Of a stretch of DNA of 40,509 bases, positions 1-8,962 are shown piece by piece. The notes under the pieces were generated by a model. That model saw only the letters and a program-made list of their open reading frames with translations. It made no database searches and was not told where the DNA came from. A program made the translations under genes and the position numbers. Each line of letters begins with the position of its first letter. Positions within the stretch are counted from its first letter, which is position 1. Source of the stretch: Chitinophaga pinensis (GTDB taxonomy: Bacteria; Bacteroidota; Bacteroidia; Flavobacteriales_D; Crocinitomicaceae); contig CALPMT020000029.1 in assembly GCA_943324745.2 (NCBI GenBank), positions 1 through 40,509 of the forward strand. Reading direction: 5' to 3'.

Positions 1-149
1 AAAACTGGTTATCTGACTGGTCTTATTCGCACATGTTAGGGGCTACTAAAGGTCTTGCTGCTTGTCCTACAGATATCAACGCAGATGGTGTGACTAACGT
101 AAATGACTTCTTACAATTATCTTCTTCTTTCGGAACTAGCTGTAACTAA
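1..149 (+). CDS. 3' end of a secreted protein with a dockerin-like C-terminus (partial)
   Basis: An open frame enters from the left edge (first full codon at base 3) and stops at TAA 147-149. The visible 48 residues end with DINADGVTNVNDFLQLSSS followed by FGTSCN. The D-x-N-x-D-G-x-x-x-x-x-D spacing is that of a calcium-binding dockerin/EF-hand-like loop. Such a segment often closes Bacteroidota extracellular proteins, with a Cys near each end of the loop module. No T9SS sorting domain follows it. The family of the whole protein cannot be judged because only the tail is present. The next gene, on the same strand, also carries a dockerin-like module, so the two may be functionally related. Confidence 0.75.
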   Translation, partial: NWLSDWSYSHMLGATKGLAACPTDINADGVTNVNDFLQLSSSFGTSCN

Positions 150-160
150 AAATAATATTA

Positions 161-194
161 CCGAGTCCAGCTAATTGGACTCGGTTAATTTTTA
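161..194 (+). terminator. Rho-independent terminator of the upstream gene
   Basis: The 8-bp stem CCGAGTCC/GGACTCGG (161-168 and 177-184) with an 8-nt loop is followed by TTAATTTTT. It lies 11 nt after the upstream stop and ends only about 12 nt before the next start codon at 206. It could therefore also act as a 5' hairpin or attenuator for that gene. Confidence 0.75.
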
Positions 195-205
195 AAAAAA
201 ATAAA

Positions 206-3200
206 ATGAAAACAAAAAGACAAAAAAGACAAGTAACAAAGAAAATCCTTATGGGGCTTAGTTTAGCTTTATTAGGTGGTTTCGCTCAAGCTCAAAACGG
301 GTTAGAGGGAATCGTTGTTGAAAAATATTATATCGCTGATGCTGCAGATGCTGCTGCTTCTGCTACTCTAGGTGGTACACTTCCAGTTGGATCCGTAACT
401 TACCGTGTTTATGCAGATATGTTACCTGGATACAAATTCCAAGCATTATATGGTAACGTTGCTCACCCGTTAAAAGTTTCTACTTCTACTTCTTTCTTCA
501 ACAATGAAGATCGTGGAGCTACAACAGCAAATGCTATCGCAAGTTCATTTTTAAAAAGCAATACAGTTGCACTTGACTCTTGGTTCTCTGTAGGTGCTTC
601 TGCAACAGGACAATTTGGTGTATTGAAAACAGATGATAACGGTGCTGCCAATTTATTGACTTTGTCTTCTATCTTAAACAACACTAATGCTTTAATTGGT
701 ACTGGATTAAAAACACAAGATGGTAATATGGCTGGTTCTCCAGAGGCTGTTACTTTCGTAGGTTTTGACCCAACAGGAGGTTTATTTGATGCAACAAGTC
801 AATCAGGTAACTCTTTAATCATTACAGATGGTGCTATCTCTGCATTAAATGGTGCAACTGGACCAACTGCTGCTAACCGTGTATTATTAGGTCAGTTTAC
901 AACAGACGGTGTTTTCCGTTTCGAATTAAACATCCAAATTGGTACACCAACTCCAGGTGTTTCTCAAAAATACGTAGCTTCCAACGCTGCTGCTGGTGAA
1001 ACAGTTCTTGAGTCGTTAATTTTAGCTCCAAACACACCTCCAACTGTAAGTGTAACTTCACCAACTAATGGTGCTGCAATCATCACTGGAACAGCTACTA
1101 CATTAACTGCTGCTGCTGCTGACGTTGACGGAACAGTTTCTCAAGTTGAATTCTTCGTTGATGGTGTTTCTGTTGGTGTTGATAACGCTTCTCCTTTTAC
1201 AGCTAATTATACTGCTGTTGCTGGAAGTCATAACATTACTGCTGTTGCTACAGATAACAAAGGAGATAATACAACTTCTTCTGCAGTTGCAATCTCTGTT
1301 GCTGACAACCAAGCTCCAACAGCTACAGTTGCTGGTTCAAACGGTATCGTTGGTGATGTAATCGCTTTAACTTCTTCTGCTGCTGACGTTGATGGTTCAG
1401 TTGCTCAAGTTGAGTTCTTCGTAGATAACGTTTCTGTTGGTGTGGATAATTCAACTCCATATTCTGTAAACTGGACTTCTACTTTAGGTGTTCACACAAT
1501 CAAAGCGGTTGCTACAGATAACTTAGGATTAACTGGAACTTCTTCTACTCCAAACATTACGATCGCTGCTAACAACCCTCCATCAGCATCTATCGCTTCA
1601 ACATCTCCATCTATTGCTGGTTCTATTATCGCTCCAACAGTAATTACAATCAATGCTAATGCAGCTGATTCTGATGGTTCTGTTACAGGTGTTGAATTCT
1701 TAATCAACGGTGAAGTTGTTGGAACAGATAACTCTACTCCATATTCTTTCGCATGGACAAGTACACCTGGAAATAAATCATTAACTGTTAGATCTACAGA
1801 TAACAAAGGTGCAGTAACTACTTCAGCTGCTCAAACTTTCTCTGTTGCAGATCCAAACGCACTTCCTTACGAAATCCGTACGGTAGATCAAAAATGTAAC
1901 ATCCCTACTTTCGACATCGCTGTTGCTGCTGCTGCTACAAACACAGTAAACGACGTGATTGGTTATGATATGGTTGTTGCTTACGATAAAACAAAAGTTA
2001 CACCGACTGGAAACATTACTGTAAACAGTGATTTGATTAACCCAGCATTCGTTCAGACTTCAAACGCTATCAACACTGAAGCTGGAACAATGAACATTTC
2101 TGTTTACTTCAAAGCGAATGCACCTGCTAACACTAAATTTGCTGGTATCGGTAAAATCATTTCTGTAGAATTTAACAAAACTGCAAACTTTGCATCTGTT
2201 GATACAGCTGCAATCTCTTCTTCTTTCTTACAAGAGTCATACATTGGTGGTGTTTCTACAAAAGCTGTTTCTGCTGGTAAAGCAATTACACACAAAGATT
2301 TCAGCTTCCCAATGGCATTAAGATTCTGGGGAGACAACACACCAATCAAATTTGACGCTAGTCGTCCAAATGATTACTTAGCTACTAAAGTGTATGGTGC
2401 TGATGTAAACACTGGTATCATCAATGGAAACAACATTGACGTGAAAGCGGATATTGATGGTAACATGACATACGACTTAAACAATGGTTTAGGAATACGT
2501 ATCGTAAGAGATATCGCTAATACATCCGATGTATTTGATTTAGTAAATGCAGGTGACGTTAACATCGTTAACTCTATCTTGTTAAGTGATGCAGCGGTAA
2601 CTCCTACAGTTTACCAAATGATTGCAGCGGACGTAAACATCGATGGTGTTATCTCTGCGGGAGATATCTCTCAAATTAGACAAAGAGGTGCGTTGAGCAT
2701 TGGTGAGTACAGACAAGCATGGAATTATACAAATGCTGGTGTTTCTAATGGACAACCTTCTAAAGATTGGACATTCGTTGACTCATTAAGAATCGAAAAC
2801 AACGCTGCTTACAAAATTTCAACTACGTATCCTGCAAATGATATCGCTGGAGGTTTCTCTAAATCAAGAGTTCCTGTAACTCCTTTCTTCTTACCTGCTA
2901 CAGTTACTGATTTTGCTATCTGTCCAGATATCAAACCTGAAACTTACAAAGGTGTAATGTTAGGTGACGTTGATGGTAGCTACGCTAACTTCACTAACAA
3001 TGGTTTAGTTAAAAGTTTAGATAACAAAATCGTATTTGATTTTGCTAACGTAACTGTAAACGGTTCTACAATTGAAGTTCCAGTTTCTATCGAAGGTGAA
3101 AAAGCGGTTAAAGGTCTTGACTTCGCGATCAAATTCAACGAAGATGTTTTAACTTATAACAACGTTGAAGTAAAATCTAACGAAATCGAAAGCTTCAGTC

Positions 3201-3646
3201 ACTTTAATACAAATGACAGAACATTACGTTTCACTTCAAATGATTTCTCTACGTTTGATATGAACTCAAATGTTGTTTCTGTTAAATTTAACACAGCAAA
3301 TGGTGCTATCAACTTTGAAGATTTCACATCTGTTAAAGGTATGTTAGATGGTAAAGCTGTTAAAGTTGAATTAAGAGGTTTAGCTGCAGGTATAGCTTCT
3401 CTTGATGCTTCAAATTCAGTTTCTGTTTTCCCTAACCCAGCTGCTGGTTCTTTAAACATCGTTTCCGGTGTTAATTCTAAAGTAATTATTACTGATCTTT
3501 CTGGTAAAGAAGTAATTTTCTCTGGTGATTTAACTGCAAACATGAAACAAGAAATCAATGTTTCAAACCTAGCAAACGGTATGTACTTAGTTAAAGTTTA
3601 CAATGAAAACTTTAACAAAGTAGAAAGAGTTGCTATCAACAACTAA
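206..3646 (+). CDS. T9SS type A surface protein with Ig-like, cohesin-like and dockerin-like modules
   Basis: This 1146-aa protein begins with a basic N-terminus and a signal peptide ending near AQA/Q (residues 1-29), so it is exported by Sec and then by the type IX system. After an N-terminal domain (about 30-270) come three bacterial Ig-like repeats (about 275-550). Each has the pattern D-x-D-G-x-V-x-x-V-E-F and ends in A/S-T-D-N-K/L-G. A cohesin-like beta domain follows (about 560-700), then a dockerin-like stretch with ADVNIDGVISAGD (about 810-825), a second cohesin-like domain (about 940-1060) and a C-terminal T9SS type A sorting domain (about 1070-1146; VFPNPAAG near its start, NGMYLVKV near its end). 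The role is probably adhesin or surface matrix. Codons are strongly biased to aac, ttc, atc, ggt and gct compared with the next gene, which suggests high expression. The domain assignments cohesin-like and dockerin-like come from motif reading and are not verified. Confidence 0.85.
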   Translation: MKTKRQKRQVTKKILMGLSLALLGGFAQAQNGLEGIVVEKYYIADAADAAASATLGGTLPVGSVTYRVYADMLPGYKFQALYGNVAHPLKVSTSTSFFNNEDRGATTANAIASSFLKSNTVALDSWFSVGASATGQFGVLKTDDNGAANLLTLSSILNNTNALIGTGLKTQDGNMAGSPEAVTFVGFDPTGGLFDATSQSGNSLIITDGAISALNGATGPTAANRVLLGQFTTDGVFRFELNIQIGTPTPGVSQKYVASNAAAGETVLESLILAPNTPPTVSVTSPTNGAAIITGTATTLTAAAADVDGTVSQVEFFVDGVSVGVDNASPFTANYTAVAGSHNITAVATDNKGDNTTSSAVAISVADNQAPTATVAGSNGIVGDVIALTSSAADVDGSVAQVEFFVDNVSVGVDNSTPYSVNWTSTLGVHTIKAVATDNLGLTGTSSTPNITIAANNPPSASIASTSPSIAGSIIAPTVITINANAADSDGSVTGVEFLINGEVVGTDNSTPYSFAWTSTPGNKSLTVRSTDNKGAVTTSAAQTFSVADPNALPYEIRTVDQKCNIPTFDIAVAAAATNTVNDVIGYDMVVAYDKTKVTPTGNITVNSDLINPAFVQTSNAINTEAGTMNISVYFKANAPANTKFAGIGKIISVEFNKTANFASVDTAAISSSFLQESYIGGVSTKAVSAGKAITHKDFSFPMALRFWGDNTPIKFDASRPNDYLATKVYGADVNTGIINGNNIDVKADIDGNMTYDLNNGLGIRIVRDIANTSDVFDLVNAGDVNIVNSILLSDAAVTPTVYQMIAADVNIDGVISAGDISQIRQRGALSIGEYRQAWNYTNAGVSNGQPSKDWTFVDSLRIENNAAYKISTTYPANDIAGGFSKSRVPVTPFFLPATVTDFAICPDIKPETYKGVMLGDVDGSYANFTNNGLVKSLDNKIVFDFANVTVNGSTIEVPVSIEGEKAVKGLDFAIKFNEDVLTYNNVEVKSNEIESFSHFNTNDRTLRFTSNDFSTFDMNSNVVSVKFNTANGAINFEDFTSVKGMLDGKAVKVELRGLAAGIASLDASNSVSVFPNPAAGSLNIVSGVNSKVIITDLSGKEVIFSGDLTANMKQEINVSNLANGMYLVKVYNENFNKVERVAINN

Positions 3647-3668
3647 TAATTAGTTTGATTTTCAGAAG

Positions 3669-3697
3669 GGTCGTGGTGAAAACCACGACCTTTTTTT
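3669..3697 (+). terminator. Strong Rho-independent terminator
   Basis: A perfect 9-bp stem GGTCGTGGT/ACCACGACC with a GAAA tetraloop is followed by seven T residues, 22 nt after the stop of the 1146-aa protein. It separates that gene from the following three-gene unit. Confidence 0.92.
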
Positions 3698-3831
3698 GTG
3701 TCTACTAAACCAACTATTAACACTAAAAACACAACCTAATAAACATATCATAATACAGGCTTTATTTAGAATTAGTGTTGTCAAAGTACCTTTACATAAC
3801 TACAAATAATGACATCACTAAATATATTCCA

Positions 3832-6800
3832 ATGAAAAAAATAGTCTGGGTTATTTTCATGATTTTTGCTTCTCAAATTTCTGTAAAAGGAGCGACAAGT
3901 GCACTAACCAATAATACATCCATGCTACCTACTCCACCTCCAGACGTAGCAAATGACACACTTTTTTTCGATTTGAAACATGCAATTTATTCTTTTTCAA
4001 ATGGTGTAACCTATTTTGATTTGCCGATTTATGTAAAATCAAAAAGTCCAGTGAGCTCTTTCGATTTCCGGATTAAATTTGACCAAACAAAATTAACTTA
4101 CATTAGTACTACAAAAATAGTAGCACAGTTAGAACCATATACTTTCTTAAATCCTACGGACAATTTCTTAAGAAATAATACCTCTGGTCCTTATGTTTCT
4201 TATGTTATTCCTAATAATACACCCCTTATTTATGTTAGATTTAAAATCAATGTTCCATGTACACAAGTTTCTGCTAATGATTTTTTCTCCATCACTACCC
4301 TATTAGTTGGATATCCATGTAAAAACAAAGTAACGCCAGTAACACCAATTTCTGCTAATTCAAAATTAACTACAAGCACCCTTTGTTCTGGAAGTCCAAT
4401 CGTTTTTAATGGTCCTGTAAATTCTTCTGGTATTCCAATTTCATCCTATAACTGGGAACTTGGTAACGGATCAACTTCAACAAATCAAAACATCAGCACA
4501 AACTATATAGAGCCAGGTAATTATACAGCTAAATTAGTTGTTAAAACAGCGGAGGGATGTAAAGATTCAATCCAACAAGAATTTACCATAAATCAATCCC
4601 CAACTGCAAATTTTACTGCCGAATTTTTCCCTTTGAAAGATTCAACACAATTTAATAACCTATCCGTAAATGTTGGGAATTCACCAACCTATGAATGGAA
4701 CTTTGGAGATCAAAAATCAAGCACTTTATTCAATCCTATGCATCAGTATAACGCTGGAGGAACCTTTGGTGTCATATTAAAAGTAAGAACCGCTGAAGGT
4801 TGTGTAAGTTCGTACACTAATTCTGTTGAGCTTTCCAAACCTACAGCAAATTTTATGCTTCCAAGCAATGCATGTTTAAATACTTCTTTAAACTTTATCA
4901 ATACATCCGTATTTACCTCTGGAAAAATAACGGATTGGCAATGGAATTTTGGAGATTCTAACTCAGCTTCCACCGAAAACCCATCTCATAGCTACTCGAA
5001 ACCAGGGACATATCAAGTTACACTTACAGTAACAAGTAGCCTAGGATCTAAAGGAAATGTGACAAAAACAATCATCATTAACAACAAACCAAAAGTAGAT
5101 TTTCTATCCAACTCAATGAGCGGTTGCTCGCCATTCCCTGTAAGCTTTAGTGATGAATCGATTGCAGACGAAGGTTCTGAATATTTATGGGATTTTGGAG
5201 ATTTTAAATTATCGGCTGAAAAAGATCCTACACATACATTTATTGCAAATCGTTCATATACCATCAAAGAAATCATCACGACGAAAGGTGGGTGTAAAGA
5301 TTCATTAATTAAAACCTCTTATATCACAGTACTTAATGTTCCAGTAACCGATTTTACTAATTCAACTGCTTGTTCTAATGCAATTATCAACTTCTCGGAC
5401 GAATCAACCGTTCTTGCATCAAAAATAACTTCCTGGTTTTGGGATTTTGGAGATGGTGGCACATCTAACAGTCAAAACCCGACCCATGTTTACACAAAAA
5501 CAGGTAATTACAAACTTAAATTGACCTCTACATCTAGTATCGGATGTTCAAACTCTGTAAGTAAAGACCTGACAATAAATAAAAAACCAATTGTACAATT
5601 CAATGCGCAAAACACTTCTGGTTGTTTGCCTTTAGCACCGAAATTCAATGATTTTTCAACAACTGTTGAAGGTTCTACCTACCAATGGATATTTGGAGAT
5701 AGTACAACATCCAACGACAAAATTCCAAATCATACCTATCTTAAAGACGGACTTTTCACTGTGAAAGAAATAATAACAGCTCCAGGTGGTTGTAAAGATT
5801 CGTTAGTAATTCCTGGTTACATCTATGCGTTAAGTGCGGTAACCCCAAAGTTTGTAGTTAGAAATTTCTGTTCCAATCGAATCACTGAATTCATAGATAG
5901 TTCAAAAGTTTCAAGTGGTTCTATCAAAAACTGGAAATGGGAAATCAACAATGATGTTATTCAAGCACAAAATAAATCGTATGTATTTACAAAACCAGGA
6001 AAATACAACATTAAATTAACTGTTTCTTCCGATCAGAATTGTGCAAATTCTGTTGAGAAAATGATCGAAATTGAAGATATGCCTTTGGTGTCATTTACGA
6101 CAGATAAAACAGAAGGGTGTTTTCCAGAAGTGGTAAATTTTATAAATAATTCGGTATCTCCATCAAATACGAAATACAAATGGGATTTTGGAGATGGTTC
6201 AAAAGAAGCTACTATCAGTCCATTTCACAAGTATCTTTCAATGGATACCTTTAGTGTAAAACTATATGCTACTTCTCCCTTGGGATGTAAAGATAGTATC
6301 ATCAAACCTAATTTAATAAAAATTTATCCCGTTCCAACTGCTAAATATGCTATTAATACGACAACTTCATTGATTCCTAATTTAAAAATAGAATTCGAAA
6401 ATCAATCTAGTTATGCAAACGAATTTTTGTGGGAATTTGGGGATAACACAAGTACGGCTTTAGTTTCACCACGACATGCCTATATCGAAGAAAAAGCAGC
6501 AAGTTATTTAGTTTGTTTGACCGCCTATTCCTCTAAAGCGTGTTATTCCAAAACTTGTGATTCCATTAAAATCAATTATTCTACCCAATTAGCGGTGCCA
6601 TCCGCTTTTTCACCAAATGGTGATAACAAAAATGATGAGTTTAATATTCTAGGTGGGCCAATCACAAAATTAGACCTGAAAATCTTTAACGAATGGGGAA
6701 ATTTGGTATTCACTAGTTCCTCACAAAAAGAGGGTTGGGACGGTAACTTCAATGGAGCAGCTCAACCAGTAGGTGCATATAGTTATTCATTTACTGCAAC

Positions 6801-6855
6801 AACTGTTGACGGAAAAGAAATCACTCGAAATGGAATTATCAATCTGACACGTTAA
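3832..6855 (+). CDS. PKD-repeat protein with gliding-motility-associated (T9SS type B) C-terminal domain
   Basis: This is a 1007-aa protein. I start it at ATG 3832 because a signal peptide begins there (MKKIVWVIFMIFASQISV); the frame extends upstream to a GTG at 3775, but that segment lacks signal-peptide character. An N-terminal beta domain resembling cohesin (about 40-170) is followed by about nine PKD-type repeats (about 190-900) recognised by W-x-F/W-x-F-G-D and the spacing to P-x-H-x-Y. One repeat (WKWEINNDV) has lost the FGD motif. The C-terminal domain starts with PSAFSPNGDNKNDEF and contains IFNEWGNLVF and WDGNFNG, the hallmarks of the CHU_C/type B sorting domain. Type B substrates such as SprB usually need a dedicated SprF-like partner, and the next gene encodes one 11 nt downstream. 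Confidence 0.9.
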   Translation: MKKIVWVIFMIFASQISVKGATSALTNNTSMLPTPPPDVANDTLFFDLKHAIYSFSNGVTYFDLPIYVKSKSPVSSFDFRIKFDQTKLTYISTTKIVAQLEPYTFLNPTDNFLRNNTSGPYVSYVIPNNTPLIYVRFKINVPCTQVSANDFFSITTLLVGYPCKNKVTPVTPISANSKLTTSTLCSGSPIVFNGPVNSSGIPISSYNWELGNGSTSTNQNISTNYIEPGNYTAKLVVKTAEGCKDSIQQEFTINQSPTANFTAEFFPLKDSTQFNNLSVNVGNSPTYEWNFGDQKSSTLFNPMHQYNAGGTFGVILKVRTAEGCVSSYTNSVELSKPTANFMLPSNACLNTSLNFINTSVFTSGKITDWQWNFGDSNSASTENPSHSYSKPGTYQVTLTVTSSLGSKGNVTKTIIINNKPKVDFLSNSMSGCSPFPVSFSDESIADEGSEYLWDFGDFKLSAEKDPTHTFIANRSYTIKEIITTKGGCKDSLIKTSYITVLNVPVTDFTNSTACSNAIINFSDESTVLASKITSWFWDFGDGGTSNSQNPTHVYTKTGNYKLKLTSTSSIGCSNSVSKDLTINKKPIVQFNAQNTSGCLPLAPKFNDFSTTVEGSTYQWIFGDSTTSNDKIPNHTYLKDGLFTVKEIITAPGGCKDSLVIPGYIYALSAVTPKFVVRNFCSNRITEFIDSSKVSSGSIKNWKWEINNDVIQAQNKSYVFTKPGKYNIKLTVSSDQNCANSVEKMIEIEDMPLVSFTTDKTEGCFPEVVNFINNSVSPSNTKYKWDFGDGSKEATISPFHKYLSMDTFSVKLYATSPLGCKDSIIKPNLIKIYPVPTAKYAINTTTSLIPNLKIEFENQSSYANEFLWEFGDNTSTALVSPRHAYIEEKAASYLVCLTAYSSKACYSKTCDSIKINYSTQLAVPSAFSPNGDNKNDEFNILGGPITKLDLKIFNEWGNLVFTSSSQKEGWDGNFNGAAQPVGAYSYSFTATTVDGKEITRNGIINLTR

Positions 6856-6866
6856 TATTATTCACT

Positions 6867-8153
6867 ATGAACTATTTATTCTCACTATTTTTCATACTTA
6901 TTGGTTTTGGAATTTTTGCGCAAGATGCTCGTTATTACCAATATGATATGAATACATTATATTTGAATCCTGCATTAACTGGCGAACGCATTTACGAATT
7001 AGAAGGGGTTCAGTTAAATACAAATAATGGATATCATACAACCAATGCGTCTCGGGGTTCCGGAAATATAGTTTCTTCTGTCGGTGTTGATATGCCTATA
7101 ACAAACCGTTTCGCTATCGGACAATTTTTGGGGAATAACCGCAGTGGAAATGGATCATTTAACACATTCAATTTTCTTATTTCCGGTGCATACAAAATTA
7201 TTAATCCTTCCAATAACGAACATAAAACAAGTTTATCAGTTGGTTTACAATTTGGTGTTCTTAATACGAGTATGAATACACAAAACTTTACCTATGCCTC
7301 GCAATATTCTCCAAATTCTACTACAGGATTTGACAATACATTCTCATCAGGTGAAAGTTTTACTCGCCAAAGTTTCTACACTTTAGATAACAATATGGGG
7401 ATCTACTACAGTACCAACATTCTGAAAAACAAGTGTATGCTAGCTACAGGACTATCCTTTTATCATTTAGGAGGTCAAAAAAAATCAAATACACTAGATA
7501 AAGGAGCTGATATTAGATCAAATTATCATATTTCTTTAACTTGTCGCCTAAATGAGCTACTAACTATTACTCCAAAGTTTTTGTACATGAACCAAAGTAA
7601 CACCAACGAATACAACGCTGGATTATTAGTGAATTTCAAAGTGAATAAACATATTGAGCCAATTGTTGGAGTTAACTTGATTTATCAAAAAGCACTAGTC
7701 GCACAAATAGGTTTAAAATTTAGCGAAAACAACATATTTCGTATCAGTTATGCTACTGCAATTGGCGATTTGGTTTCTTCAGGTAGTCGTGGAACGGAAA
7801 TTTCATATACACATATCTCTAATCGTAAACTTCAAACAATTAAAAAGGCTGATCTTAAAGAAGAAATAACTAATCAAAAACAAAACGATCAACTTCCTCA
7901 AATTGAAACAAATGATCCTGAAGATATCTATTACCTAATGAAACTAAAAAATATTGTTAACAGACTTACACTATTAGCGACTTTAGAAAATATATCACCT
8001 ACAGATATTCAAAAAGAATTGGATAAAGTAAGTGATGAATTAAAAGAATTATCCAATGTTCAAATTAGCCCTGAAATGTCACCAATTGTGGATGTTTATG
8101 TTCAACAGATTGAAGAAAAATTAAAAATAGTGCAACAAAAGCTTCGAAAATAA
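6867..8153 (+). CDS. PorP/SprF family outer-membrane protein
   Basis: A 428-aa outer-membrane beta-barrel protein of the PorP/SprF family. It has a signal peptide (residues 1-18, ending FAQ) directly followed by the family signature DARYYQYDMNTLYLNPALTG. The barrel occupies about 20-320. Beyond it, about 100 residues (about 325-428) are charged and predicted helical or coiled coil, an extension not typical of SprF proteins, which usually end soon after the barrel (about 300-330 aa). SprF proteins are required for export or surface attachment of type B T9SS substrates. The position 11 nt after the PKD type B gene suggests this barrel serves that substrate. The three genes 3832-8757 have 11- and 13-nt gaps and are probably one operon. 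Confidence 0.88.
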   Translation: MNYLFSLFFILIGFGIFAQDARYYQYDMNTLYLNPALTGERIYELEGVQLNTNNGYHTTNASRGSGNIVSSVGVDMPITNRFAIGQFLGNNRSGNGSFNTFNFLISGAYKIINPSNNEHKTSLSVGLQFGVLNTSMNTQNFTYASQYSPNSTTGFDNTFSSGESFTRQSFYTLDNNMGIYYSTNILKNKCMLATGLSFYHLGGQKKSNTLDKGADIRSNYHISLTCRLNELLTITPKFLYMNQSNTNEYNAGLLVNFKVNKHIEPIVGVNLIYQKALVAQIGLKFSENNIFRISYATAIGDLVSSGSRGTEISYTHISNRKLQTIKKADLKEEITNQKQNDQLPQIETNDPEDIYYLMKLKNIVNRLTLLATLENISPTDIQKELDKVSDELKELSNVQISPEMSPIVDVYVQQIEEKLKIVQQKLRK

Positions 8154-8166
8154 AAGTTAGATTTCT

Positions 8167-8757
8167 ATGAAAAACACACTAATAATACTTTCATTTTTGA
8201 TAACCAAAATAGCTTTTGGTCAGGACACTACACAAGTGAAGCAAACAAAAAAAATTTCTAATTTAATAGATAAGGTAAAGGTTATTTCAAACGAGCATAT
8301 TGACAACAAAAAACAAGTAATCAATAAAAGTAAAATTGATGGTTTGATGTTTAAAATTGATAAAATTAAAACAGAACAACCAACATTTTCATCAAAAAAA
8401 CAAGATTCATTAGTTGAAATCATTAAGCAATTAAGCGCTCTAAATTTACAGAAGGACTCTTTAATTCAAGCTTTAAAAATTCAACTTACAAAACCATCTC
8501 AACAATCAAGCATAACTTCAAATAAGACAGTTATTACTAAACCTTCACACGTAATTGTACTTGGAGCATATCTGATAAAATCAAACGCTGAAAAACAAGT
8601 AAAAAAAATAATTCAATTGGGTGTAGAAATTGAAACCATTCCAACTGGAAAACTTTACTATGTTGTGTACAAACTAAAATCAAAAGAAAAAATTAAACCT
8701 ACCTTGCTAAAATTCAGAAAGCAATTTGAACCAAACGCTTGGTATTTTTCCTACTAA
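8167..8757 (+). CDS. Secreted SPOR-like domain protein
   Basis: A 196-aa exported protein (signal peptide about 1-18, ending FGQ) with a Lys-rich, coiled-coil-prone middle (about 20-115). Its C-terminal ~70 residues (SHVIVLGAYLIKSNAEKQV to AWYFSY) match the shape of a SPOR domain, which binds denuded septal peptidoglycan. It starts 13 nt after the PorP/SprF gene. In many flavobacteria the gene following sprF encodes an OmpA-like peptidoglycan-binding protein. A SPOR protein here may be a functional substitute that anchors the secretion partner to the wall; that role is inferred. SPOR assignment is by pattern only. Confidence 0.7.
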   Translation: MKNTLIILSFLITKIAFGQDTTQVKQTKKISNLIDKVKVISNEHIDNKKQVINKSKIDGLMFKIDKIKTEQPTFSSKKQDSLVEIIKQLSALNLQKDSLIQALKIQLTKPSQQSSITSNKTVITKPSHVIVLGAYLIKSNAEKQVKKIIQLGVEIETIPTGKLYYVVYKLKSKEKIKPTLLKFRKQFEPNAWYFSY

Positions 8758-8932
8758 TCTAACTGCACCACTGGAACTATTTCCCTGCGGCTAAGTCGCA
8801 TTTCATCTCCATAATTCATGGTGTATACATCATGCATTGTGTCTCTACTAAGCCTATGTTTCCTGCATGTTAATTTTCTGTAACCTCATATTATTAAGTG
8901 ATTTAACACTGTTTTTTTCCTTCAAACTTTCA

Positions 8933-8940
8933 TAGCTTTG
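8933..8940 (+). promoter_or_regulatory. Putative -7 promoter element (TAGCTTTG) of the PHP-glycosyltransferase gene
   Basis: It matches the Bacteroidota -7 consensus TAnnTTTG and lies 22 nt before the start codon at 8963. No clear TTTG -33 box is present. The rest of the 205-bp gap 8758-8962 shows only a weak TGCG/CGCA hairpin near 8790. Confidence 0.5.
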
Positions 8941-8962
8941 ATAGAAATCATAGCTATCAATT

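Noticed and set aside
1103-1361. Leu-rich (+) and Ser/Asn-rich (-) frames inside the 1146-aa gene
   Set aside because: Frame shadows caused by repeated gct/gtt/act codons of the real protein. They have no start context of their own.
3775-3831. Upstream GTG start for the PKD type B protein
   Set aside because: It would place 19 non-hydrophobic residues before a good signal peptide. ATG 3832 is preferred.
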